64,000 nucleotides of DNA, taken from Vibrio furnissii CIP 102972. Its GTDB lineage: Bacteria; Pseudomonadota; Gammaproteobacteria; Enterobacterales; Vibrionaceae. How positions within the stretch are numbered: the first letter of the stretch is position 1; every line of letters starts with the position of its first letter. Below the pieces are notes generated by a model. The model did no database searches. It was given only the letters and a program-made list of their open reading frames with translations, and had not been told where the DNA came from. Shown here piece after piece: positions 1-9,236 of the stretch. The stretch spans positions 823,695 through 887,694 of the forward strand of contig NZ_ACZP01000013.1 of assembly GCF_000176175.1 (NCBI RefSeq), in the 5' to 3' direction. Position numbers and translations under genes: made by a program.

Positions 1-797
1 TTATAAGGTTGCAGTGACCAAGGACCCGTTTGAACGATGGCCGCTTTATTAGAGGTAAACAAGGAATCAATCGCGTTCAGACCATTGTTGCCAATAATGC
101 CGGTTGGAAACACTTTCGATTGATAGAATTTTTGAATGTATGACGCACCTTCAACGGCGCCAGGGTTGTTGAGCAGCACTCGATTTGAATCATATGAGCC
201 GTCTGCTTTCTTCGCAAAAACGTCACCGCCCATGCCGTTTAAAATACCGTAGGTGTAATACAGCTCATCCCATTTTGCTAATAAGCCATATTTACCCTCT
301 TCTCGAAATTTCTTCGACAATTCGAATATTTCATCGAGCGTGTCGGGCAACTCTGGAATAAGGTCTTTGTTATAGACCATAAATACAGTTTCCACAGATT
401 TAGGTAAACCATACAACACACCATTATAAGTCAACGCATCAATCGAAGACTGGCTGAATGTATTGATAACTTCAGGTTTAGATTGAATTGGCGCAAGTAA
501 TCCTTGAATCACAGCACCGCCAATTTGGTCATGTGGAATCAGAATAACATCCGGCCCCGTACCTGCTGGGCCATCCATGCGCAGGGATTCAACTTGGCCA
601 CCATAAGGCATTTCAAGCACTTGCACCTTCACATCATGTTGTTTTTCGAATGCGGCAACCGCATCAGCGTTCCCAAACGCTTTTTGAATATCTTCCCAAA
701 CTAATAAGGATTGCTGAGCGAATGCCAGTGGAGAACATAGCAATGCAGTCGTCGCAGCAAGGATATTTATATTTTTACTAAATTTTTTACTGTCCAT
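1..797 (-). CDS. ABC transporter sugar-binding protein (3' part outside window)
   Basis: Periplasmic solute-binding protein of a carbohydrate ABC transporter, truncated by the left window edge, so only the N-terminal 265 residues are visible. The ATG at 797-795 opens a signal peptide ending LCSPLAFA before QQSLLVWED. Segments such as GPAGTGPDVILIPHDQIGG and YGLPKSVETVFMVYNKDLIP are typical of the MalE-like family of maltodextrin/oligosaccharide binders. It is divergent from a MalK/UgpC-type ATPase and a LacI-type regulator, which suggests one sugar uptake system. The permease genes probably lie further left. The substrate cannot be told from sequence; family assignment is confident, maltodextrin specificity is only a guess. 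Confidence 0.85.
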   Translation of the reverse strand, partial: MDSKKFSKNINILAATTALLCSPLAFAQQSLLVWEDIQKAFGNADAVAAFEKQHDVKVQVLEMPYGGQVESLRMDGPAGTGPDVILIPHDQIGGAVIQGLLAPIQSKPEVINTFSQSSIDALTYNGVLYGLPKSVETVFMVYNKDLIPELPDTLDEIFELSKKFREEGKYGLLAKWDELYYTYGILNGMGGDVFAKKADGSYDSNRVLLNNPGAVEGASYIQKFYQSKVFPTGIIGNNGLNAIDSLFTSNKAAIVQTGPWSLQPY

Positions 798-891
798 AAA
801 TTTTCTCGCCTTATTTTTATTAGTAGAAATAAAATTTATGGTGCAAATATGCTTTATTGTGTTATTTTTTCCCATACAGGTGATTCATTGA

Positions 892-907
892 TGTGATTTA
901 AATCACT
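892..907. promoter_or_regulatory. CRP-like site in the divergent sugar-transport promoter region
   Basis: TGTGA-TTTAAA-TCACT matches the CRP half-sites at 9 of 10 positions and contains the perfect 14-bp palindrome GTGATTTAAATCAC (893-906). It lies between the divergent binding-protein and ATPase genes, where catabolite activation would be expected. The site is seen; its function is inferred. Confidence 0.65.
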
Positions 908-1021
908 AACCGTGACAAGCATTGTGATTAATCAAACATGTGAAAAATAAAATTTACTAAATAAAAACGAATTTGATCACATCATCTTATTTAATTTTTA
1001 TCCAATTATAAGGAATTCAAC

Positions 1022-2125
1022 ATGTCTTCTATTCTGCTATCCAATGTCGTTAAGCGTTTTGGCAATGTCCAAACCATCCATGATGTGAATCTTTCTATTG
1101 ATGAAGGCGAATTTGTGGTGTTTGTCGGCCCATCGGGCTGTGGGAAATCTACGTTGCTAAGAATGATCGCTGGCTTGGAAGATATCAGCGGTGGTGATAT
1201 TTCTATTGCTGGCAATATCGTCAACGATACACCACCTTCAGAACGAGGCGTCGCCATGGTGTTTCAATCCTACGCACTCTACCCGCACATGACGGTGGCG
1301 GAAAACATGGGGTATTCACTGAAAGTAAACAAAGTTCCGAAAGAAGAGCGCGAGAAAAAAGTCCAACTGGTAAGCAAAGCATTACAGTTAGAAAGCTTGC
1401 TCGATCGTAAGCCCGCTCAACTCTCGGGTGGCCAGCGTCAGCGCGTTGCGATTGGTCGTGCGATCGTTCGCGACCCGAAGGTGTTTCTGTTTGACGAACC
1501 GTTGTCCAACCTCGACGCGGAACTGCGTGTCGATATGCGCCTACACATTGCCAAACTTCATCAAGAGCTGAAATCGACCATGGTGTACGTCACACACGAT
1601 CAAGTCGAAGCGATGACGTTGGCTGATAAAATTGTCGTGCTTCGTGATGGCCAAGTCGAGCAAGTGGGGTCACCCATGGATCTCTATCATCGCCCGAAAA
1701 ACAAATTCGTCGCGGGCTTCATTGGCTCTCCTAAAATGAACTTCTTGCCTTGCACCGTGGTGGCGCAAGATGATATCAGCTTAACCGTTAAACTGGCGTT
1801 GGGTCAGCAGTTGACCCTGCCAATTGCCACCGCCCGCCTACCACACGGCGCTGAATTAACCTTAGGGGTCAGACCGGAGCACCTCTCCACCGAACCCGAT
1901 GCCGTCCAGCTTGATTTCCAGTGTGAAGTGGTTGAACGATTGGGGGGCATGACTTACGTATTTGGTCAATGTGGTGGCGTGGATGATTTTAAATATTTGC
2001 TGCATGGTGACACGCAAACTAAGCCACGCGAAGCGGTATCCTTGTACACGTCTGTAACGTGTTTGCATATTTTTGAACCGGATGGAAATGCCATTCAATT
2101 CAATGCGGTAGACTCTACGCATTAA
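1022..2125 (+). CDS. MalK/UgpC-type ABC transporter ATPase
   Basis: Cytoplasmic ATPase that energises a carbohydrate importer. The 367-residue length fits the MalK/UgpC/MsmX group. Visible motifs are Walker A GPSGCGKST (near residue 36), Q-loop MVFQSYALYPH, signature LSGGQRQR, Walker B FLFDEPLSNLD and H-loop VTHDQ. A C-terminal regulatory/TOBE-type domain follows from about residue 235. The start is the ATG at 1022 after AAGGAATTCAAC. It is divergent from the sugar-binding protein gene and co-directional with a LacI-family gene 74 bp downstream. No permease gene lies on this side, so the ATPase must serve permeases encoded elsewhere, probably beyond the left edge. The sugar is unknown. Confidence 0.9.
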   Translation: MSSILLSNVVKRFGNVQTIHDVNLSIDEGEFVVFVGPSGCGKSTLLRMIAGLEDISGGDISIAGNIVNDTPPSERGVAMVFQSYALYPHMTVAENMGYSLKVNKVPKEEREKKVQLVSKALQLESLLDRKPAQLSGGQRQRVAIGRAIVRDPKVFLFDEPLSNLDAELRVDMRLHIAKLHQELKSTMVYVTHDQVEAMTLADKIVVLRDGQVEQVGSPMDLYHRPKNKFVAGFIGSPKMNFLPCTVVAQDDISLTVKLALGQQLTLPIATARLPHGAELTLGVRPEHLSTEPDAVQLDFQCEVVERLGGMTYVFGQCGGVDDFKYLLHGDTQTKPREAVSLYTSVTCLHIFEPDGNAIQFNAVDSTH

Positions 2126-2134
2126 AGAATCGTT

Positions 2135-3210
<1,076 letters not shown>

Positions 3211-3217
3211 CCTTAAC

Positions 3218-3251
3218 CGTGATTTCGTATTCACGATAATACGAAATCACG
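3218..3251 (+). terminator. Long perfect hairpin after the LacI-family gene
   Basis: Arms CGTGATTTCGTATT (3218-3231) and its exact complement (3238-3251) with a 6-base loop, beginning 7 bases after the stop codon. It lacks a T-run, so terminator function is inferred from position. Confidence 0.6.
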
Positions 3252-3680
3252 ATTCCCATCTCAAATAGAAATATAATTAAATCGTTGAATGTTGACACCC
3301 ATAACGATTTATTAAGTAAATTTACTAATTCAAGTATTCTCGCTATCAAACGGGAATTCCCATTCTCTTATTTATACACTTTCTTATTTATTATCCGCGG
3401 AACAATCACCAGCTCACTCGATCCGCTGATGATCGCCGTGCTGCGCCATCACATCAGGCTTTTGGAGGTTGGCGCAGTACTTGCCAAACCATTGAAACCA
3501 CCGATGGATGCCGCGTTAACCACCAGTTAATTGATGAATGGGGATTGTTTCAACTTCGCGATTTCGGTTTCAATGCAACTATCTTTTATCTAATTTTTGT
3601 TTGAGTCTTTGTTATGTGACTGTGGCGGACGATTTTTATCGTGCAACCCTTTACAATCCATATGCACTCCGTGCGATAAA
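3252..3680. other. Intergenic stretch, no supported gene
   Basis: About 430 bp, AT-rich in its first third. A short open frame (3285-3530) has no ribosome-binding site or recognisable domain. The middle part is more GC-rich (about 3395-3530) and could be a decayed gene remnant, but I cannot identify it. Confidence 0.4.
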
Positions 3681-3696
3681 ATAAAAAGGGAAAAAC

Positions 3697-3927
3697 ATGA
3701 AAACGCTTATCTACGAAGCTTTGATTAGCCTTGCTAGCCAAGAACCGGAACAACACGCCCAGATTCGCCAAGATCTTTACGAGCAATTGGATTTGCCGTT
3801 TGATAAGCAACTGGCGCTGTATTCATGTGCTCTTGGTCCTGCTAGCTCAGGAAAACTTGAGAGTCCTGAAGGCATCAATAACGCTGTGGATCGCGCGGTT
3901 AAACTCCTGGAAACACCAGAGCACTAA
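3697..3927 (+). CDS. Small conserved-looking hypothetical protein
   Basis: A 76-residue soluble, acidic, largely helical protein that I do not recognise. The ATG at 3697 is preceded by AAAAAGGGAAAAAC, a good purine-rich ribosome-binding site, and a strong terminator follows 20 bp after the stop, so it looks like a complete single-gene unit. It has no signal peptide or membrane segment. Residues near position 40 contain a single Cys (ALYSCALGP). It is convergent with the TpsB-type gene on the other strand. Function unknown. Confidence 0.7.
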   Translation: MKTLIYEALISLASQEPEQHAQIRQDLYEQLDLPFDKQLALYSCALGPASSGKLESPEGINNAVDRAVKLLETPEH

Positions 3928-3946
3928 TCGAGTCCACCTCTCATTC

Positions 3947-3973
3947 ACGGCCCAATCCCCCAGGGCCGTTTTT
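3947..3973 (+). terminator. Rho-independent terminator
   Basis: Stem ACGGCCC (3947-3953) / GGGCCGT (3963-3969) followed by TTTT, just downstream of the small gene at 3697. Confidence 0.75.
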
Positions 3974-4053
3974 GTATCTGACGTTTCACAATGTCATAAG
4001 CTCAATGGTTCGAAACCGAATATCACCCGCGTCCAGCAACAACCCTCTTCCCG

Positions 4054-5709
4054 TTAAAACTTCCAGCGCAAACTCAAGTTATACACCGCTTTTGAAAACC
4101 GCCCATCATGCTCCAGTAAGGGAGTCGCGTAGTCAAAGACAAGATGTAAATGTTGGCGATACCCCGTTTCAAAGCCGATTGCGGCGGAAGAAGTATCAGC
4201 ATAAGGCAATACCAAACGCACCTGTTCCGCATAAGCGTAATCAACCAGTACAAAGGGATTAAAGTAGATATTTTTTCGTCGGCTTTTGTACATGAATTTG
4301 AGTTCTGCCCCATAGCCGCGATCGCCTTCTAACGTGCCTTCTGAATAGGCACGACCGTAATTCACGCCGCCAAAGTTCACCCGCTGCGATGGCACAATGG
4401 GGTCATTGGCATACAAGCCATTCGCGCGTAATGACAGTACATAGCGCATTGCCATCGTGTACGAAGCAGCAACATCGAGGTTGTAGAACATCATCCCTTC
4501 ATCGTAAATCGTCTGTTGGCCTAAATCACTTTCATAGTGAAATGCGCCATTAATACTTCGATTCACGCCAATACCAAAGGCAAACGCTAAGTCGTCTGTA
4601 ACGCGTTGCGCATTGACGTGCAATCGAGCAATTAGATAACGAAGCGAATCTTCCAACGCGCCAAGATAGGTGTCATTCAATGACAACCCATATTCTCTGT
4701 CTTCAGTTTCGTAAAGTAGCCCTAACTCCGCTGTCACCCGATTATTTTTATTCAATACAAACGGATACGCCAATCCATAGTTTGCCGACTGACGTTCAAT
4801 TCGATTGGCAATATTCACTTCGTTCCCGCCCACGACAAGGCCCGTGTCATCCTTATCTTGGTAATAGGACAAATTCAACCGGCTGGTCCATCCGTCGTAA
4901 CCTAGCGCATGGGTCAATGCAGCGGCGTAGTATTGTTGGTCGCCGCCATCAATCGGGATCAGTCCAGTCAATTGGATCGTCTCTAGAGATGCTTGATTGA
5001 CATTGGCTTTGAGCCCTACCGACATATTTTTATCGCCGCGTTGCTGCATCGAATAACCGACAAACGGCTCGAAGATTTCTCGATTTTTTTGTTCAACACG
5101 TAATGAGGTGGCGCCCGAGCGTGTTTTTGGCCGGGGCAAGGCCATTGAAAATTGATAACCAGGAATGGCATGAATCAACGCGATCGCCCGTTCCAATGAC
5201 GCCTGCTGCGCAGGTTTTTGATTTACCACCGATGCGAGAATCGATTGAATACGCTGTTTGACAGCCTCATCATCGACCACCACTTCACTGCGAATGATGT
5301 AACCTTCCACCACAGTGATCGTCAGCTTGCCGTCCGAAAAACCATGTTGACCGACCGTCGCAAATGCAAGCGGAAAGCCTGAAGCGTGAAAGCGTTCGGA
5401 AACGCGACTAATCGCAATTTGCACCAAATCCGTCGAATAAGGTTGTCCAATCAGAAACTCCACGTCTTGTGCCAACAGATTTAAATCCAACGACGTGCCA
5501 CCAGAAAAATGGATGGTTTGAATGATCTCGGCGCTCTGTGCATCAACGTCGCCCACCATACTTTCTACCGCGGAAGTGTCGATCGGTTCCGACTCGATAT
5601 CAAGAATGCCTTTGGGTGTCACCAGCAACGGTGGCTCATTGGCTTCAATGACAAATGAAAAACACAAGAAAATGAAGGAAATGAAGAGAACAGCCGGCTT
5701 TTTTCCCAT
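4054..5709 (-). CDS. TpsB/ShlB/FhaC-type outer-membrane transporter
   Basis: Outer-membrane partner of a two-partner (type Vb) secretion system, Omp85 superfamily. The 551-residue product has a signal peptide (ending FSFVIEA) and a POTRA_2-like region around residues 60-220 (IIQTIHFSGG, GQPYSTDLVQIAISRVSERF, LTITVVEGYI). A beta-barrel follows, ending in the aromatic C-terminus LSLRWKF. The loop-6 region reads GRAYSEGTLEGDRGYGAELK, corresponding to the family VRGY/F motif with its Arg kept. I start at the ATG at 5709, with AGGAG seven bases upstream. The lipoprotein gene lies 52 bp upstream on the same strand. No classical TpsA exoprotein with a TPS domain is visible nearby, so the cargo is uncertain. 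Confidence 0.9.
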   Translation of the reverse strand: MGKKPAVLFISFIFLCFSFVIEANEPPLLVTPKGILDIESEPIDTSAVESMVGDVDAQSAEIIQTIHFSGGTSLDLNLLAQDVEFLIGQPYSTDLVQIAISRVSERFHASGFPLAFATVGQHGFSDGKLTITVVEGYIIRSEVVVDDEAVKQRIQSILASVVNQKPAQQASLERAIALIHAIPGYQFSMALPRPKTRSGATSLRVEQKNREIFEPFVGYSMQQRGDKNMSVGLKANVNQASLETIQLTGLIPIDGGDQQYYAAALTHALGYDGWTSRLNLSYYQDKDDTGLVVGGNEVNIANRIERQSANYGLAYPFVLNKNNRVTAELGLLYETEDREYGLSLNDTYLGALEDSLRYLIARLHVNAQRVTDDLAFAFGIGVNRSINGAFHYESDLGQQTIYDEGMMFYNLDVAASYTMAMRYVLSLRANGLYANDPIVPSQRVNFGGVNYGRAYSEGTLEGDRGYGAELKFMYKSRRKNIYFNPFVLVDYAYAEQVRLVLPYADTSSAAIGFETGYRQHLHLVFDYATPLLEHDGRFSKAVYNLSLRWKF

Positions 5710-5721
5710 AGACAAACTCCT

Positions 5722-5751
5722 GCGGGGCTATGATTCGCCCCGCTTTTTTTT
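5722..5751. other. GC-rich hairpin between lipoprotein and TpsB genes
   Basis: Stem GCGGGGC (5722-5728) / GCCCCGC (5737-5743), with eight T bases following on the plus strand. The genes on both sides are read leftward, so as a Rho-independent terminator it faces antisense transcription. In the leftward mRNA it is an intergenic hairpin directly before the TpsB ribosome-binding site. Confidence 0.6.
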
Positions 5752-5761
5752 GTGAACAAGC

Positions 5762-7030
5762 TTATTGCCCCAAGACCGGGGTCAAAACGTTCGCACTGAG
5801 ATAGTTCAACAATTGACTGGTTTCTGTTGAATCGGATACCGACAGCGTATCGTCAGCCAATAGAGAACCCGACACACTGCTCAGCGATACGGTCTCGACG
5901 GTCATCCCCGTTAACGAGCCGACCAACGTCGTCAGACTTTGAGCTGTCGAACCGAGCAAATCTTTCAATGGCATGGATGTCGCGTCCAAGTCGCTCAAGT
6001 TCAACAGCGTGCTATCGAGTTCAAGAGAAGCCAATAACCCCGTATCAAGACTCAGCACGTCGCCGAGGCTTTGAGTGACCACCGTCAGATTCCCTTGCAC
6101 ATCCGTGTAAAGGCCACCACCGAGATCAAGATCGCCCACGCCAGCCAGTTGTTTACCGTTTAACGTGTCTTGCAGCTGTTCTTTCAAGGCTGACAATGAC
6201 GCGTCTTGCTGGCTCAACTCGTTGAATAGCAACGCCGTCATTCCGTGCTCACCCACAAATACCGTCCCCAGATTGTTCACCGTCCCATCCGCATTCATGA
6301 GTAAAGCGGTCGTGCCTTGTTTGAGAGATGTAGAAGAGAGATAGACCAAACTAGGGACAGCCGTTTGCATCTCACCCAGATCGTTGACCAAAATCAGAGC
6401 ATGACCTTTCAGATCAATCATGTCCCCAGCTTGAACCAGAATCGGAGCGGTCATGACCGAAACACTTTCAGTCAACCCATAAATGCCGCCCTGATCAGAC
6501 GTGTGAAACGCCAGCCATTGGCCCACATTTTCCACCTTCCCGCCTAGATCAGACACCGTTTCGCCAGTAAACGTTAACACGCCCGTTTGATTGTTGAGTT
6601 GGACAAATACCGGTAATGCATCAAGATTTGCAATGGTATCGCCAGCAGACACTACGGTTGTCCCTAATTGGGTGGTGGCGCTGCTCGCACCTTGCGCGGT
6701 GGTTGATAGGTAGTCTTGATTCACGTCGAGCGAACGAGCGGTGAGCGGTAACCCTTCACCCAGCGCTGTCACTACTTCGCCCAAGTTCACCAACACCTCT
6801 CCGGAACCCGTCGTAATCGTATCTAGCGTTTCCGTTAACTCACTCTGTGAGATTGCGCCGCCCGTTTCAGACACCACATTTTTTGCCGATTGTGTGCTGA
6901 CAACATCTTCGCTGGTGACTGAGGATGAACCTTCTGAGTCATTCGACGCCACCGAACCGGTGCCGCTACATGCCACAAGAAAACATCCGGCCACCAAGGC
7001 CATTAATGAATGTTGATTTAAAATGGTCAT
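5762..7030 (-). CDS. Large secreted lipoprotein of unknown function
   Basis: A 422-residue protein with a lipoprotein signal peptide (ALVAGCFLVAC-S), low-complexity Ser/Thr/Val linkers to about residue 55, then a long region rich in Leu, Gly, Thr and Asp with loosely repeated segments (for example LVNLGEVVTALGEGLP and LILVNDLGEMQTAVP). It has only the lipobox Cys. The start ATG at 7030 has a near-perfect AAGGAGG six bases upstream. It lies upstream of the TpsB-type transporter gene on the same strand, probably in one operon, and may be its substrate or partner, but it lacks the N-terminal TPS domain. The repeated texture recalls surface or matrix adhesins; function not assigned. Confidence 0.75.
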   Translation of the reverse strand: MTILNQHSLMALVAGCFLVACSGTGSVASNDSEGSSSVTSEDVVSTQSAKNVVSETGGAISQSELTETLDTITTGSGEVLVNLGEVVTALGEGLPLTARSLDVNQDYLSTTAQGASSATTQLGTTVVSAGDTIANLDALPVFVQLNNQTGVLTFTGETVSDLGGKVENVGQWLAFHTSDQGGIYGLTESVSVMTAPILVQAGDMIDLKGHALILVNDLGEMQTAVPSLVYLSSTSLKQGTTALLMNADGTVNNLGTVFVGEHGMTALLFNELSQQDASLSALKEQLQDTLNGKQLAGVGDLDLGGGLYTDVQGNLTVVTQSLGDVLSLDTGLLASLELDSTLLNLSDLDATSMPLKDLLGSTAQSLTTLVGSLTGMTVETVSLSSVSGSLLADDTLSVSDSTETSQLLNYLSANVLTPVLGQ

Positions 7031-7045
7031 CGTATCCTCCTTGAT

Positions 7046-7603
7046 TCAGATACTGCCCGTTTTACATGGATTAGAACGCGGCTCTGGAATGCGTCCAGCC
7101 GCCGCAATAAGCTCATGGAGATTGCGATGGGTCAGCGGGAAAGGCCGCCCCATCGCGATAAATTGGCTAAGCATGGCACTATAAGTTGGCACCGTGGGCA
7201 CATGCACATGACGAATGCTTCGATCGGAAAACTCCGTGAATCGGTCCATTTTCTGTGTCACAAACGCCATTGCATGGACGTATTTTGACTCCGACGCCAA
7301 GTCAAAGCCTTGAAAAACGAGGGCTGGATTATTGTATTGATCGAGGTCGGTGTTTAACTTCGACAGAGACGTTTCGATATAACTAAACATTTCAAGGACA
7401 TCGTGAACAAAATGGGTCAACTGTTCATTGTCATCCTCAAAATAAATGTAGTTGCGTCGGCACTCCCAATCGAGTGCCCAATCATTACCAGAAACAACCG
7501 ATTCAAGAATAAAATCTGAATCGACATGAGAAGGAGTTTTTAGGCGTTTATGGATATCACACAAGAGGATCACCACGATCCTTTGAAAGGTATTCAAAAT
7601 CAT
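7046..7603 (-). CDS. YfbU-family protein
   Basis: Cytoplasmic protein of the YfbU family, whose molecular role is not well defined. The pattern VFQGFDLASESKYVHAMAFV...RFTEF...YSAMLSQFIAMGRPFPLTHRNLHELIAAAG follows E. coli YfbU ([20 protein letters not shown]...LSANEINQIINA). I prefer the ATG at 7603 (about 185 residues), which has GAGG nine bases upstream. A GTG at 7621 and an ATG at 7618 lie further upstream in frame. The end is 15 bp from the start of the downstream lipoprotein gene, so the two may be co-transcribed. It is divergent from the pilin operon. Confidence 0.75.
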   Translation of the reverse strand: MILNTFQRIVVILLCDIHKRLKTPSHVDSDFILESVVSGNDWALDWECRRNYIYFEDDNEQLTHFVHDVLEMFSYIETSLSKLNTDLDQYNNPALVFQGFDLASESKYVHAMAFVTQKMDRFTEFSDRSIRHVHVPTVPTYSAMLSQFIAMGRPFPLTHRNLHELIAAAGRIPEPRSNPCKTGSI

Positions 7604-8036
7604 AACCAACGACCTCATCACTTTCTTGTAATTATTATCTTTTTATTAATCATGAATGCAATAACACGCTATTCGATATAAATCATGGTGAGTAAATAAA
7701 TAAAAATCCAGTGACTAAAAAAGATCGTACAAACTACTTAGTGATAAATATAACAACACAATAACAATGGGTATTTTAATTAACTTATTCATTCGAATAC
7801 CTTTTCGAACATCGTCAGCTCAATGTTTGCACACAAAACTCAAAAAACGTTGTTTCAATGCCACTCGTTTCATTTATTTTTTATGACATTCGTCACATAA
7901 AAATACTATCTTTTACTGTCAACCCACCTACGATTAAATTTGAATGAGCACCACAAAAAGTCTCAATTTGTGGAAACTTATTAAATGATTTCATTGAAAT
8001 TTGACTATTATAACCCTTACGTCAGAGGCAATTAAT
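7604..8036. promoter_or_regulatory. AT-rich divergent promoter region upstream of the Flp pilus operon
   Basis: A 433-bp AT-rich gap between the YfbU-type gene and flp, with no supportable ORF. It contains a CRP-like site at 7882-7897 (TATGA-CATTCG-TCACA, 9 of 10 half-site matches) within an imperfect hairpin. The pilus operon promoter should lie between there and 8036. The AT-richness would also suit H-NS silencing, which is inference. Confidence 0.5.
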
Positions 8037-8258
8037 ATGAATACTTTCAATTACCTAGCAACAAAGTCGTGGTGCATCGTGAGCGCTTTCCTAAGTGATA
8101 CCAAAGGGGCATCGGGGATTGAGTACGCCATCATCGCCACGATTGCCGCCATTGCAATCGCCCTATTTTCAACTGGAGATGACACCATTGCGGATCGCAT
8201 TGAAGCGGTGCTGACCGGCGTGCGTGATGCACTCCCTACCACCGCTGATGACGTTTAA
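8037..8258 (+). CDS. flp: Flp-type pilin
   Basis: Major subunit of the Flp (type IVc) adhesive pilus, 73 residues. A short leader ends in Gly before the ASGIEYAIIATIAAIAIALF stretch, with the conserved Glu-Tyr of Flp pilins; the prepilin peptidase encoded next door should cleave there. The ATG at 8037 is chosen because AGAGG precedes it. An in-frame TTG at 8001 would add 12 residues ahead of the leader with no ribosome-binding site. It is the first gene of the Tad operon and is followed 19 bp later by tadV. Confidence 0.92.
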   Translation: MNTFNYLATKSWCIVSAFLSDTKGASGIEYAIIATIAAIAIALFSTGDDTIADRIEAVLTGVRDALPTTADDV

Positions 8259-8277
8259 GGTTTGAGTATACGTTTCA

Positions 8278-8694
8278 ATGGGAATCAGCCTCACTTATTT
8301 AGGGCTTTTATTCACGGCAAGTATTTTTGATATTAAAACCATGCGGGTGCCCAACATCATCAGTTATTTATTAATGTTGTGCCCTCCTGTTTTTATCGCG
8401 ATGATTCATCCCAACGTCGGTCTGGCGATTGAATATAAGTCGATTTTGTTAACACTTGCCTTAACCTTGCCTGGATTGATGAAAGGCGTTTTCGGTGCAG
8501 CCGATATTAAAATATTAATCGGCATTGCATCTATTTTTCCTTTTGATGTCATGGCGATATATCTATTTATTACATTTTCGATTTTTATTGTGTACAGCAC
8601 ATTTAAATATAGCGACAGAAATGAAGCACCTTTTGTTCCAGCGGTGTTCGTCAGTACCAGTTTATTTGGATTGATTGGGTGGGTGTCAATATGA
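8278..8694 (+). CDS. tadV: Prepilin peptidase TadV/CpaA (A24 family)
   Basis: Inner-membrane aspartyl protease that removes the leader from the Flp pilin and pseudopilins. It is 138 residues long, small as expected for the Tad type, with about five hydrophobic segments. The two catalytic Asp motifs are visible: FDIKTMRVPN near residue 18 and GAADIK near residue 78. It overlaps the next gene by 4 bp (ATGA), indicating translational coupling. The ribosome-binding site before the ATG at 8278 is weak, so translation may depend on flp. Confidence 0.9.
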   Translation: MGISLTYLGLLFTASIFDIKTMRVPNIISYLLMLCPPVFIAMIHPNVGLAIEYKSILLTLALTLPGLMKGVFGAADIKILIGIASIFPFDVMAIYLFITFSIFIVYSTFKYSDRNEAPFVPAVFVSTSLFGLIGWVSI

Positions 8695-9227
8695 TGATGA
8701 AACCAGAGTTTCTAACCTATCGATTGATTCGGCAGCGCGGGTCCGTGGCTATCGAAACCGTATGCTTGATGCCTGTGATCATTATTTTGTTGTTTGCGGT
8801 CATTCATTATTCGATGATTTTCTTTGCCGCAAACCTTTTTGATTACGCCGCCAAAGAGAGCATTCGCCAATCCATCGCCTACGTCGACGAAGCGTGTTAT
8901 TTCGACTACGCAAGCAGTGATTGTAGTGATACTCAAGTGCTCAACAACGTATCAGGTGTCATTCGTGACAACGCGATTGGCGTGATTCAAGGCGTAACGC
9001 ATGGAAAAGGCGCCAGCCTCGGCTCATTGTTTGGCGTCACACTCCCCGACTCGTTGATCACGATATCAGCCATCGAGAGTGGCGGCTGTTGCGAAGTGAC
9101 GATCTCGTTACCGAATTACCAAGAGACACCGTTTTTACCCACGGGCATGATTGACGGTTTGCTGCCTGGTGACGGCTCGGTTTTTCCAACAGAAATTACC
9201 GCATCAGCGGTACTCAAACTGAATTAG
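8691..9227 (+). CDS. tadE: TadE/TadF-like pseudopilin
   Basis: Membrane-anchored minor pseudopilin of the Tad system. The N-terminus has RQRGSVAIETVCLMPVIIIL, the TadE pattern with a Glu five residues after Gly, followed by a single transmembrane helix and a periplasmic domain containing several Cys (ACYFDYASSDC, GGCC) that could form disulfides. The ATG at 8691 overlaps the tadV stop; a GTG at 8679 is also in frame but less likely. In most Tad loci TadE follows TadD; here it sits directly after the peptidase and is the only clear TadE/F gene. Confidence 0.85.
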   Translation: MMMKPEFLTYRLIRQRGSVAIETVCLMPVIIILLFAVIHYSMIFFAANLFDYAAKESIRQSIAYVDEACYFDYASSDCSDTQVLNNVSGVIRDNAIGVIQGVTHGKGASLGSLFGVTLPDSLITISAIESGGCCEVTISLPNYQETPFLPTGMIDGLLPGDGSVFPTEITASAVLKLN

Positions 9228-9236
9228 GAGCGCGCC

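Noticed and set aside
3285..3530. 81-codon open frame
   Set aside because: No ribosome-binding site, no recognisable domain, and located right after a terminator; at best a decayed remnant.
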